Source: Streptococcus massiliensis DSM 18628
GTDB lineage: Bacteria > Bacillota > Bacilli > Lactobacillales > Streptococcaceae
Assembly (NCBI RefSeq): GCF_000380065.1
Contig: NZ_KB904398.1
Location: 3,341-65,445 of the forward strand
Direction of reading: 5' to 3'
DNA: 62,105 nt
Under the pieces are notes generated by a model. It was not told the DNA's origin. It saw nothing but the letters and a program-made list of their open reading frames with translations, and made no database searches. Positions 25,838 through 33,858 of this stretch are shown one piece after another; position 1 is the stretch's first letter; each line of letters opens with the position of its first letter. The position numbers and the translations under genes are program-made.

Positions 25838-26194
25838 TTGAAAAAAATTGATAAGAAATTATACGAATTTACTAATATAGACCTTAAGAAACTTTTAGTA
25901 CGTTATACTCCCGCTGAATCCTCTCTGGGAATTTGGGGAAGAAATATTATGATTTCAGATTTCATTTCCCAAGGAGATCTAATCATGGCAATTTTTAATA
26001 ACGAGAGATTAAATGAGGAATTACTGTATAAAAAATTACTATACGAAACTTCAATGGACTATGTAAAATGTTTAAAAAATTACAACAAAGTATTTATAAA
26101 TATAAGTGATACAGATTTTTATTGTTTTAGTAATTTTATTAAAAATATAGAACATTTATATGTTAGATTTTTGTACACACTAGTTATTTTATGA
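25838..26194 (+). CDS. Hypothetical protein, possibly truncated
   Basis: A 118-residue frame starting at TTG 25838, chosen because AAAAAAGGAAA precedes it. It follows the frameshifted gene by 27 bases. The content is helical, with many Tyr, Lys and Asn (KKIDKKLYEFTNIDLKKLLV), and ends in a short hydrophobic stretch LYVRFLYTLVIL, which looks like an abrupt end rather than a domain end. It is not recognised. It is probably cargo of the same element as its neighbours. Confidence 0.5.
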   Translation: MKKIDKKLYEFTNIDLKKLLVRYTPAESSLGIWGRNIMISDFISQGDLIMAIFNNERLNEELLYKKLLYETSMDYVKCLKNYNKVFINISDTDFYCFSNFIKNIEHLYVRFLYTLVIL

Positions 26195-26479
26195 GTGGCG
26201 AAAGTATATATTGAAATACAGTGGAATAAGTCCTAGTCTCTTTTGAGTGATAAGAGTTTACACAAATAATATTTAAAGGTTATTGTAAGTATAATCAAAA
26301 ATACTTTTTAAAATTACGGTCAAGAACAGTAAATCTTCAATATTATAAAGTTGATAGCTTATTTTATGGTATCAATTTAATTTAAATCAAATGTTTTTAG
26401 TCTAATTTTATGAAATTTTTAAATTTTAAACAGTTAACTTTAAAGTTTTTGAAACTGGCTGAAATAGAGTATACCCTTA
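26195..26479. other. AT-rich tail of the integrated element
   Basis: No convincing gene, RNA or repeat is seen between the last cargo ORF and the right attachment site. Confidence 0.5.
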
Positions 26480-26526
26480 CCAGGTCTTAAGAAAGTACGT
26501 AAAGCTTCATAATTTAGTAAACGATC
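26480..26526 (+). other. Attachment site, right: relic of the original rpsI 3' end
   Basis: Reads PGLKKVRKAS-stop-FSKR in frame, i.e. the end of S9 with CAA changed to TAA. It is followed by a terminator (ACATCC / GGATGT, 26536-26561). With 24155-24203 it brackets about 2.3 kb of decayed element. Confidence 0.78.
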
Positions 26527-26535
26527 AAAATCAGA

Positions 26536-26566
26536 ACATCCTGGAGATTTCTCTGGGATGTTTTAT
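26536..26566 (+). terminator. Original rpsI terminator relic
   Basis: ACATCC (26536-26541) pairs with GGATGT (26556-26561), with GGAGA / TCTC pairing in the loop, then TTTTATG. Confidence 0.6.
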
Positions 26567-26596
26567 GATTTTTCATGAAAATATCCCGCTACAATA

Positions 26597-27229
26597 GATG
26601 TGAGACCAATTGAAGCCAAAAAGAAGAATCCTTGATATGATAAGAGTCACGACACAACTGGGAATAAAGTGGCAGATGGACGTCAAATATGTCCCAAAAC
26701 ACTGTTATACAGGCAAACTTCCTGATCAGTTTTACCAGTACACCATGATTGACGAAGCCTCCAGAGAGCGCTTTATCTTCCCTTTCAAGGAGCAGTCCTC
26801 ACATTCGACCGTGCAATTTGTCAAAATGGCCATCAAACACTTTAAATACCAGCCCAAAATGATTCAAACCGATAATGGTGTGGAGTTCACTCATTTCAAG
26901 GAAACCAAGCAGATCCATCCTTTGGATATCCTTTGTCAGGAGTTAGGAATTGAACACAAGTGCATCCGACCTCGAACGCCACGACACAATGGGAAAGTCG
27001 AACGCAGCCACCAAAATGACAATAGGCGCTTTTATCAACGCTTGCAGTTTTACTCTTACGATGACCTTATCAAGCAGATGAAAAACTATCTTTACCTGTC
27101 TAACCGCCTCCCCATGCAGACTCTTAACTGGTTATCGCCTATTGAAATCAGAAATTCTTTACAAGGGGATAGCCCCTTGTAAAGAATAACATAGCAGGAT
27201 TCTATTTCTTAGATTGTTGGTCTCACATC
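26597..27229 (+). mobile_element. Internally deleted insertion sequence with intact ends
   Basis: Perfect 13-base terminal inverted repeats: GATGTGAGACCAA (26597-26609) and TTGGTCTCACATC (27217-27229). The 633-base body encodes only the catalytic half of a transposase, so it is a deletion derivative. A perfect 25-base direct repeat (26558-26582 and 27245-27269) lies just outside both ends, with about 14 bases between repeat and element on each side. Confidence 0.85.
26610..27182 (+). pseudogene. Transposase, rve/DDE catalytic part only (IS3/IS481-like)
   Basis: 190 codons of an integrase-core transposase. Motifs are WQMDVKYV (Asp24), MIQTDNGVEF (Asp88) and PRTPRHNGKVERSH (Glu131), matching the TPRxNGKVER motif of IS481-type enzymes, though the Asp-to-Glu spacing of 43 is longer than the usual 35. 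The N-terminal helix-turn-helix region is absent because of the internal deletion. It would be inactive by itself but could be mobilised in trans, since both terminal repeats remain. Confidence 0.82.
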
Positions 27230-27273
27230 ATTGACAATGGGACAATGTTTTATGATTTTTCATGAAAATTCTT

Positions 27274-27301
27274 TTTACATTCTAAAAAAATATGGTACAA
27301 T
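27274..27301 (+). promoter_or_regulatory. rpoE promoter
   Basis: TTTACA (27274-27279), 16 bases, TGG-TACAAT (27296-27301). It lies 45 bases outside the insertion sequence end. Confidence 0.72.
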
Positions 27302-27397
27302 AAAGAGTAACGGTTAAGCGGAGATTGGGCGGTTAGCGTCTAATATCTGATAAAGTTGATGAGTCTAAAAAGGCTTGATACTTAATATAAAAGGAGA

Positions 27398-27994
27398 ATG
27401 GCTTTGGAATTAGAAGTATTTACTGGGCAAGAAAAAAGTGAGCTTTCAATGATTGAAGTAGCCCGTGCGATTTTAGAAACGCGCGGTCGTAATAACGAGA
27501 TGTATTTTAGTGATCTGGTTAATGAAATTCAAAATTATCTAGGAAAATCAAATAGCGAAATTCGAGAATTTTTACCACTTTTTTACACAGAATTAAATGT
27601 AGATGGTAGCTTTATTCCTTTAGGAGATAACAAGTGGGGTCTTCGTTCATGGTATGCCATTGATGAAGTTGATGAAGAGATCATTGCCCTTGAAGAAAAC
27701 GACGATGATGATGCGCCTAAAAAACGCAAGAAAAAACGGGTTAATGCCTTTATGGATGGCGATGATGATGCGATCGATTATAGCGATGACGATCCGGAGG
27801 ATGAAGATAGCTACGAAGCTGATCCAACGCTTAGCTATGATGAGGATAATCCTGATGATGAGAAGAGCGAAGTAGAAGCTTACGATGCAGAAATCAATGA
27901 AATCGCTCCAGATGATTTAGGTGAGGAAGAAACCGAAATCAACGAAGAAGACGATGATGATTTTGATGACGATGATAGTGAAAGTGAAGAATAA
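27398..27994 (+). CDS. rpoE: DNA-directed RNA polymerase delta subunit
   Basis: A 198-residue delta factor of Firmicute RNA polymerase. The N-terminal globular HARE-HTH domain ([21 protein letters not shown]) spans about residues 15-90. The C-terminal half is an extremely acidic, disordered Asp/Glu tail ([16 protein letters not shown]). It increases promoter selectivity and recycling of polymerase. The ATG follows AAAAGGAGA. The delta-pyrG order is conserved in Gram-positives. The leader of about 90 bases has no clear structure. Confidence 0.96.
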   Translation: MALELEVFTGQEKSELSMIEVARAILETRGRNNEMYFSDLVNEIQNYLGKSNSEIREFLPLFYTELNVDGSFIPLGDNKWGLRSWYAIDEVDEEIIALEENDDDDAPKKRKKKRVNAFMDGDDDAIDYSDDDPEDEDSYEADPTLSYDEDNPDDEKSEVEAYDAEINEIAPDDLGEEETEINEEDDDDFDDDDSESEE

Positions 27995-28003
27995 TTTTCT
28001 TAT

Positions 28004-28088
28004 TTGACAAATGTTCTAATTTACGATATTCTATTATCGGGCACCTCTTTTTGAGGTCAGAAGGCTCCCTATTCAGGGAGCTATTTTT
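28004..28088 (+). promoter_or_regulatory. pyrG promoter and CTP-sensitive attenuator
   Basis: TTGACA (28004-28009), exactly 17 bases, TATTCT (28027-28032), then a predicted start at GGGC (28039-28042). An intrinsic terminator follows, AGGCTCCCT-ATTC-AGGGAGCT then ATTTTTG (28062-28088), before the gene. This matches the known pyrG scheme: at low CTP, slippage adds extra G at GGGC, and the poly-G pairs with the pyrimidine-rich strand to prevent termination. Confidence 0.85.
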
Positions 28089-28137
28089 GTTTTTCAGCCC
28101 AATGCTTTTGAAAAGCTCTCTTATGATGATTTGGTAG

Positions 28138-29766
<1,629 letters not shown>

Positions 29767-29832
29767 TTATCAAAGGGAGAAAGAAATTTCTTCCTTTTTC
29801 TTTCTTAATTGTGAAAAATCGGCGAAAAAGTA

Positions 29833-29861
29833 TTGACAGCAAAATGTAGAAATGATATACT
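29833..29861 (+). promoter_or_regulatory. tRNA-Leu promoter
   Basis: TTGACA (29833-29838), 17 bases, TATACT (29856-29861), 16 bases before the tRNA. Confidence 0.85.
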
Positions 29862-29877
29862 AATCAGGTACTCAATC

Positions 29878-29963
29878 GCGGGGATGGCGGAATTGGCAGA
29901 CGCGCAGGACTAAGGATCCTGTGACCGCTTTAGGTCGTGAGGGTTCAAGTCCCTCTCTCCGCA
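29878..29963 (+). tRNA. tRNA-Leu (anticodon AAG)
   Basis: An 86-base class II tRNA with a long variable arm. The acceptor stem is GCGGGGA / TCTCCGC, the anticodon stem CAGGA / TCCTG holds loop CTAAGGA (anticodon AAG), and the T arm is GAGGG-TTCAAGT-CCCTC. CCA is not encoded. It is a single gene with its own promoter and a terminator (GGTCAGC / GCTGGCC then T-rich) at 29969-30000. Confidence 0.95.
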
Positions 29964-29968
29964 TAGAA

Positions 29969-30000
29969 TGGTCAGCTTTGGCTGGCCTTTTCTTTTTCTA
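29969..30000 (+). terminator. Terminator after tRNA-Leu
   Basis: GGTCAGC pairs with GCTGGCC across a short TTTG loop, followed by TTTTCTTTTT. Confidence 0.85.
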
Positions 30001-30117
30001 TTTTTATAATAAGTAAACGATTTCAACTTCAGTATTCTCTGGCTTTTTTAGGTAAAAAGTGATAAAATAAACAATGTAAATGGGAATTTCCCAAAAAATA
30101 TATAGGAGGCCTAAAAA

Positions 30118-30999
30118 ATGGCAATCGTTTCAGCAGAAAAATTTGTCCAAGCAGCTCGTGACAATGGTTATGCAGTCGGTGGATTTAACACAAACAACCT
30201 TGAATGGACTCAAGCTATCTTGCGTGCAGCAGAAGCTAAAAAAGCTCCAGTCTTGATCCAAACTTCAATGGGTGCTGCTAAATATATGGGTGGTTATAAA
30301 GTATGTAAACTCCTCATTGAAAGCCTTGTAGAATCAATGGGAATTACTGTACCAGTTGCTATTCACCTTGACCATGGTCATTATGAAGATGCACTTGAAT
30401 GTATCAAAGTTGGTTACACTTCAGTTATGTTTGATGGTTCACACCTTCCAGTTGAAGAAAACCTTGAAAAAGCTCGCAAAGTTGTTGAGTTTGCACATGC
30501 TAACGGTGTATCAGTAGAAGCTGAAGTTGGTACTATCGGTGGTGAAGAAGACGGCATTATCGGTGATGGAGAATTGGCTCCAATCGAAGATGCGAAAGCA
30601 ATGGTTGCAACTGGAATTGACTTCCTTGCAGCAGGTATCGGTAACATCCATGGTCCATACCCAGCTAACTGGAAAGGTCTTCATCTTGACCACTTACAAA
30701 AATTGACAGAAGCTGTTCCTGGCTTCCCAATCGTACTTCACGGTGGTTCAGGTATTCCTGATGACCAAATCCAAGCAGCTATCAAATTGGGTGTGGCAAA
30801 AGTTAACGTAAATACTGAATGTCAAATTGCTTTTGCTAAAGCTACTCGTAAATTTGCTGCTGAATACGAAGCAAACGAAGCAGAATACGATAAGAAGAAA
30901 CTCTTTGACCCACGTAAATTCTTGAAACCAGGTTTCGAAGCAATTACAGAAGCTGTTGAAGAACGTATTGACGTATTCGGTTCAGAAGGCAAAGCCTAA
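30118..30999 (+). CDS. fba: Fructose-bisphosphate aldolase, class II
   Basis: A 293-residue zinc-dependent class II aldolase that cleaves fructose 1,6-bisphosphate in glycolysis. Signatures are VAIHLDHGHYEDALECI (catalytic Asp and zinc His), SVEAEVGTIGGEEDG (Glu and zinc site), GNIHGPY and VLHGGSGIPDDQIQ (phosphate loop). AGGAGG precedes the start. Codon use is strongly biased toward optimal codons, consistent with very high expression. A possible extended -10 TGA-TAAAAT lies at 30060-30068. It is monocistronic, with a strong terminator. Confidence 0.97.
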   Translation: MAIVSAEKFVQAARDNGYAVGGFNTNNLEWTQAILRAAEAKKAPVLIQTSMGAAKYMGGYKVCKLLIESLVESMGITVPVAIHLDHGHYEDALECIKVGYTSVMFDGSHLPVEENLEKARKVVEFAHANGVSVEAEVGTIGGEEDGIIGDGELAPIEDAKAMVATGIDFLAAGIGNIHGPYPANWKGLHLDHLQKLTEAVPGFPIVLHGGSGIPDDQIQAAIKLGVAKVNVNTECQIAFAKATRKFAAEYEANEAEYDKKKLFDPRKFLKPGFEAITEAVEERIDVFGSEGKA

Positions 31000-31022
31000 T
31001 CTAGCTGGAACTCATACATCAA

Positions 31023-31048
31023 GGCTCGCTTAATAGCGAGCTTTTTTT
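31023..31048 (+). terminator. fba terminator
   Basis: GGCTCGCT-TAAT-AGCGAGCT followed by seven T. Confidence 0.93.
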
Positions 31049-31057
31049 CATTTCCTC

Positions 31058-31085
31058 TTGACAAGATTTTTCAAAATGCTAAAAT
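31058..31085 (+). promoter_or_regulatory. tRNA-Thr promoter
   Basis: TTGACA (31058-31063), 16 bases, TGC-TAAAAT (31080-31085). Confidence 0.8.
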
Positions 31086-31099
31086 AATACTAGTAAAGA

Positions 31100-31172
31100 G
31101 CCGACTTAGCTCAGTTGGTAGAGCAACGCACTCGTAACGCGTAGGTCGTAGGTTCGATCCCTATAGTCGGCA
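31100..31172 (+). tRNA. tRNA-Thr (anticodon CGT)
   Basis: A 73-base tRNA. The acceptor stem is GCCGACT / AGTCGGC, the D arm is TAGCTCAGTTGGTAGAGCA, the anticodon loop CTCGTAA gives CGT, and the T arm has GGTTCGATCC. The last anticodon-stem pair is an A-C mismatch. CCA is not encoded. A terminator (AGTCTTGCA / TGCAAGGCT then TATTTTTA) follows at 31181-31210. Confidence 0.93.
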
Positions 31173-31180
31173 GATTTTTC

Positions 31181-31210
31181 AGTCTTGCAGTTTTGCAAGG
31201 CTATTTTTAT
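31181..31210 (+). terminator. Terminator after tRNA-Thr
   Basis: AGTCTTGCA pairs with TGCAAGGCT (one G-U) and is followed by ATTTTTAT. Confidence 0.8.
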
Positions 31211-31219
31211 AGGGGAAAT

Positions 31220-31775
31220 ATGATAAAAGAGGTTTTTAGTTCAGATGAAAAAGCTCAAATTGTGGCGGAAGTATTAGCGGATTTGCCGGATTGATTCAGG
31301 GAGTAGTACAGAACCCAATTATCTAGGTTCGTTGTACTACCCCCACAAGGTTGACTAGATTGGTAACAAGCGTTAGCTATCAGTCAACTACTGTGAAAAG
31401 AAAGAAGCTAGGCAAGCATATATAGAAAAAGCACGCTCCCTCCAAGTTTGGGCTGCTTATAGCAAAGAAAATTTGCAAGGATTTATCAGTTTGTCTTATT
31501 CCAGTCCTGATTGTGCAGAAGTTTATTGCATGGGAGTAAAACAAGCCTATCATGGCAGAGGTATTGGGCGTGAATTACTTTCCGCTTTAGAAACAGAGGC
31601 TATTAAAAAAGTTGATTATTTGCAGGTCAAGACAATAGCGCCGAGTTATTATGCGGCCTATGATCAAACCAATCGTTTTTATCAGGCAATGGGCTTTAAG
31701 CAACTAGAAATTTTTCCTCAGTTGTGGGAAGAACATATCCCTTGCCTCATTCTTATTAAGTCTATCAAAAATTAA
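31220..31775 (+). pseudogene. GNAT acetyltransferase disrupted by a structured repeat
   Basis: Start ATG 31220 with AGGGGAA upstream gives MIKEVFSSDEKAQIVAEVLADLPD, then a stop at 31292. The rest resumes downstream in another frame, from about 31404 (EARQAYIEKARSLQVWAAYSKEN), and continues through a normal GNAT core: GVKQAYHGRGIGRELLSALE contains the acetyl-CoA Q/RxxGxG/A loop, and YYAAYDQTNRFYQAMGF is the C-terminal strand and helix. The roughly 110 bases between are repeat B copy 2. The substrate cannot be told. Without the insert the protein would be about 150 residues, a normal GNAT length. The 3' part alone (from 31473) lacks the N-terminal strand and is unlikely to function. Confidence 0.85.
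31303..31400 (+). repeat. Structured dispersed repeat B, copy 2, inside the GNAT gene
   Basis: Arm A is GTAGTACA-GAACC / GGTTC-GT-TGTACTAC (31303-31340). The linker CCCCCACAAGG is conserved. Arm B is TTGACT-A-GAT / ATC-AGTCAA (31351-31387). The end ACTACTGTGAAAA matches copy 1 at 4372-4470. The paired bases differ from copy 1 while pairing is kept. The true inserted unit may span roughly 31292-31403. Confidence 0.68.
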
Positions 31776-31818
31776 GTAGAAAGATTTTAGCTCCAGCACA
31801 TCTTAGCTCACTCTTTTA

Positions 31819-31886
31819 ACCACTTAGCAGTCGAAATCTACCACTTACTGAAAAGGTCTTGTATTTGAACTGAAAATTGTTAGAAT
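31819..31886 (+). promoter_or_regulatory. LytTR gene promoter with direct repeat
   Basis: ACCACTTAG (31819-31827) and ACCACTTAC (31840-31848) repeat with a 21-base period. The -35 is TTGTAT (31859-31864), with 16 bases to TGT-TAGAAT (-10 at 31881-31886). The repeat lies 32 bases before the -10, as for LytTR autoregulation. Confidence 0.75.
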
Positions 31887-31912
31887 AGAGGTATAGAAAA
31901 AGTGGAAGGGGG

Positions 31913-32365
31913 ATGCTTGTGAAAATCAGGATTGAGTTAGACGAAACGATAACTGAGGCAGAACTCGTTATTCGTGCACCCCAACTTACAGATCAAATTC
32001 AGCAAATTCAGGCACTTTTGAAAGAGTTTGATAGAAAACCTTTGATTTTTTACAAAGGAACGAGCGAGTATTTTCTAGATGTGACAAAAATTCTATTTTT
32101 TGAGACAGATGGTGATAAAGTATTTGCTCACACGGGAGACAATGCTTATGAAGTTAAATTGAAATTATATGAGTTGGAAGACTATTTGCCGCGGATTTTT
32201 TGTAGAATATCTAAATCCACCATTGTCAATGCCAAGAAGATCTATTCTTTAGACAAGTCTTTTTCAGGCACCAGCAGCATTAGTTTTTATGAGACGCACA
32301 AGCAGACACATGTGTCACGACATTATTATCAGTTTTTAAAAGAACGATTGCAGGAAATGAGGTAA
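31913..32365 (+). CDS. LytTR-domain transcriptional regulator
   Basis: A 150-residue protein. The N-terminal third is a short helical region (TEAELVIRAPQLTDQIQQIQ). The C-terminal part is a LytTR DNA-binding domain: FLDVTKILFFETDGDKVFAHTGD, then LEDYLPRIFCRISKSTIVNAKKI and the last strand THVSRHYYQFLKERL. It has no receiver domain, so it is not a classical response regulator. It is followed after 3 bases by a LiaF-like membrane protein, the layout of streptococcal LytTR regulatory systems such as HdrRM and BrsRM, where the membrane protein inhibits the regulator. The direct repeat in its own promoter suggests autoactivation. The start could also be the GTG at 31919, two codons in. Confidence 0.9.
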   Translation: MLVKIRIELDETITEAELVIRAPQLTDQIQQIQALLKEFDRKPLIFYKGTSEYFLDVTKILFFETDGDKVFAHTGDNAYEVKLKLYELEDYLPRIFCRISKSTIVNAKKIYSLDKSFSGTSSISFYETHKQTHVSRHYYQFLKERLQEMR

Positions 32366-32368
32366 AAA

Positions 32369-33055
32369 ATGAAGAAATATATTTTAGGAATCGGCTTTTT
32401 GCTATTAGCAGGATGGGTTCTCTTGCAGGGAAACTTTGGAATTCCACCAATTAATGTTAATATTTGGCCCATGTTGGGGATTGCTTTTTTCGTCTACTGG
32501 GGGCTCCAAAAATTAGTAGAAGGAGAGTTTATTTCTGGAGCAGTATTTGCACTGATTGCTCTGGTAATTGCAAATTCTGTCTATGATCTGCTACCGATTG
32601 GCAATGGTCCGCTCATTTTAGGAGTGATACTGGCTTTGGTCGGTTTAAATATTTTGTTTAAACCTAGAAAAAAATGGAAGAAATATATAAAACTCTACAA
32701 ACATGGTAAAAGTCATAATTTGAGTGAAACGGCTGAAAGTATTGAGATGTCGTTTGGTTCCAGTACCAAGTACATCAATTCAGATAATTTTACTTACGGA
32801 TCAGCTGAAATTGCTTTTGGGAATTGTACGATTTATTTTGATAATGCTACTATTCTGGGAGAAAGTGCGCAGTTTGATGTAGAAGTTGCTTTTGGCGAGA
32901 TGAAAATATATGTTCCTAAAGAATGGGAGGTCATTACGGAGATAGATCGTGTTTTTTCAGGCGTAGACCATTCTAAAAATGTCAATGCTAAGGATAAAAA
33001 GCTTTATTTAACAGGTGATGTAGCCTTTGGCTCACTAAAGATTTTCTATTTGTAA
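32369..33055 (+). CDS. LiaF-like membrane protein, putative inhibitor of the LytTR regulator
   Basis: A 228-residue protein. About four hydrophobic segments lie in the first 110 residues (LGIGFLLLAGWVLLQGNFGI, NVNIWPMLGIAFFVYWGLQ and two more). A cytoplasmic beta-helix-like domain with repeated A-F-G motifs follows (EIAFGNCTIYFDNA, EVAFGEMKIYVPKEW, DVAFGSLKIFYL). This resembles LiaF/DUF2154 C-terminal domains. LiaF proteins inhibit envelope-stress sensing. Here the partner is a LytTR protein, so inhibition of that regulator is inferred by analogy with HdrM/BrsM. The start at 32369 is preceded by GAAATGAGG inside the previous gene end. Confidence 0.82.
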   Translation: MKKYILGIGFLLLAGWVLLQGNFGIPPINVNIWPMLGIAFFVYWGLQKLVEGEFISGAVFALIALVIANSVYDLLPIGNGPLILGVILALVGLNILFKPRKKWKKYIKLYKHGKSHNLSETAESIEMSFGSSTKYINSDNFTYGSAEIAFGNCTIYFDNATILGESAQFDVEVAFGEMKIYVPKEWEVITEIDRVFSGVDHSKNVNAKDKKLYLTGDVAFGSLKIFYL

Positions 33056-33090
33056 GGCAGAAAGAATTTTAAATAAAAGGTCAAATCCCC

Positions 33091-33119
33091 TTGCAAAAAG
33101 CTTACTTTTGTGTTAAAAT
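33091..33119 (+). promoter_or_regulatory. rpmB promoter
   Basis: TTGCAA (33091-33096), 17 bases, TGT-TAAAAT (-10 at 33114-33119). Confidence 0.78.
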
Positions 33120-33170
33120 TTTACGGTATGTGGTGAAAACCCGTAAAACTAATCAGGAGGACAAGTATCA

Positions 33171-33359
33171 ATGGCTAAAGTATGTTACTTTACAGGTCGT
33201 AAAACTGTATCAGGAAACAACCGCTCTCACGCGATGAATCAAACAAAACGCACTGTCAAACCAAATCTTCAAAAAGTGACCGTTTTAATCGATGGCAAAC
33301 CTAAAAAAGTTTGGGCTTCAGCTCGTGCCCTTAAATCAGGGAAAGTTGAACGCGTTTAA
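33171..33359 (+). CDS. rpmB: 50S ribosomal protein L28
   Basis: A 62-residue L28: [20 protein letters not shown] at the N-terminus, where zinc-free homologues have the same TGRK motif, and [18 protein letters not shown] at the end. CAGGAGG lies upstream. It is a monocistronic gene with its own promoter and terminator. Its length fits the short L28 form of Firmicutes. Cysteine pairs for zinc are absent, so this is the C-minus type. Confidence 0.97.
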   Translation: MAKVCYFTGRKTVSGNNRSHAMNQTKRTVKPNLQKVTVLIDGKPKKVWASARALKSGKVERV

Positions 33360-33370
33360 TGCGTAGGAAG

Positions 33371-33392
33371 AGAACCTTCGGGTTCTTTTTTT
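33371..33392 (+). terminator. rpmB terminator
   Basis: AGAACC-TTCG-GGTTCT tetraloop hairpin followed by T-tract. Confidence 0.92.
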
Positions 33393-33490
33393 GTGACGAA
33401 AGGTTTTATATAAAGGATTTTCTAGCCTTCTCTTTTACACTCTGCTTAAAATGTGGTAAAATAAGGTATCAAAAGATTGAGGTATAAACG

Positions 33491-33856
33491 ATGACAGTAA
33501 AAATCAATACAAAAGATGGTCAAATCGAGTTGACTGATGATGTCATTGCTACTATCGTTGGTGGCGCAGCGACAGAAATTTTTGGCGTAGTTGGAATGGC
33601 TAGTAAAAATGCTATTAAAGATAATTTTCAAGCACTTTTAGGTAAGGAAAACTATGCTAAGGGTGTGGTTGTTAAAACGACTGAAGATGGCAGTATAGCG
33701 GTAGATGTTTATACCGTTTTGAGCTATGGTACTAAGATTAGTGAGGTATCAAAAAATATTCAAGAACGAGTGAAATTCAGCCTTGAAAATCAGTTGGGCA
33801 TCACCGCTCATACGGTCAATGTCTATATCCAAAATATCAAAGTCGTGGGAGAATAA
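33491..33856 (+). CDS. Asp23/Gls24 family protein
   Basis: A 121-residue Asp23/YloU-type protein. Typical features are LTDDVIATIVGGAATEIFGVVGMASK, VDVYTVLSYGTKISEVSKNIQERV and the end VNVYIQNIKVV. Family members are linked to cell-envelope homeostasis and alkaline stress. The gene is directly followed, 2 bases later, by the fatty-acid kinase gene, a conserved pair (yloU-yloV in B. subtilis), suggesting a shared envelope or lipid role. A likely promoter is TTTACA-N17-TGG-TAAAAT just upstream. The ribosome site GAGGTATAAACG is modest. Confidence 0.93.
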   Translation: MTVKINTKDGQIELTDDVIATIVGGAATEIFGVVGMASKNAIKDNFQALLGKENYAKGVVVKTTEDGSIAVDVYTVLSYGTKISEVSKNIQERVKFSLENQLGITAHTVNVYIQNIKVVGE

Positions 33857-33858
33857 TC

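Noticed and set aside
27654-27875. Alternative frame inside rpoE encoding a Met/Arg-rich peptide
   Set aside because: It is a by-product of the repetitive GAT/GAA codons of the acidic delta tail.
33119-33148. TTTTACGG / CCGTAAAA hairpin as an L28 autoregulatory leader
   Set aside because: Its 5' arm overlaps the -10 and the predicted transcription start, so much of it would not be transcribed.
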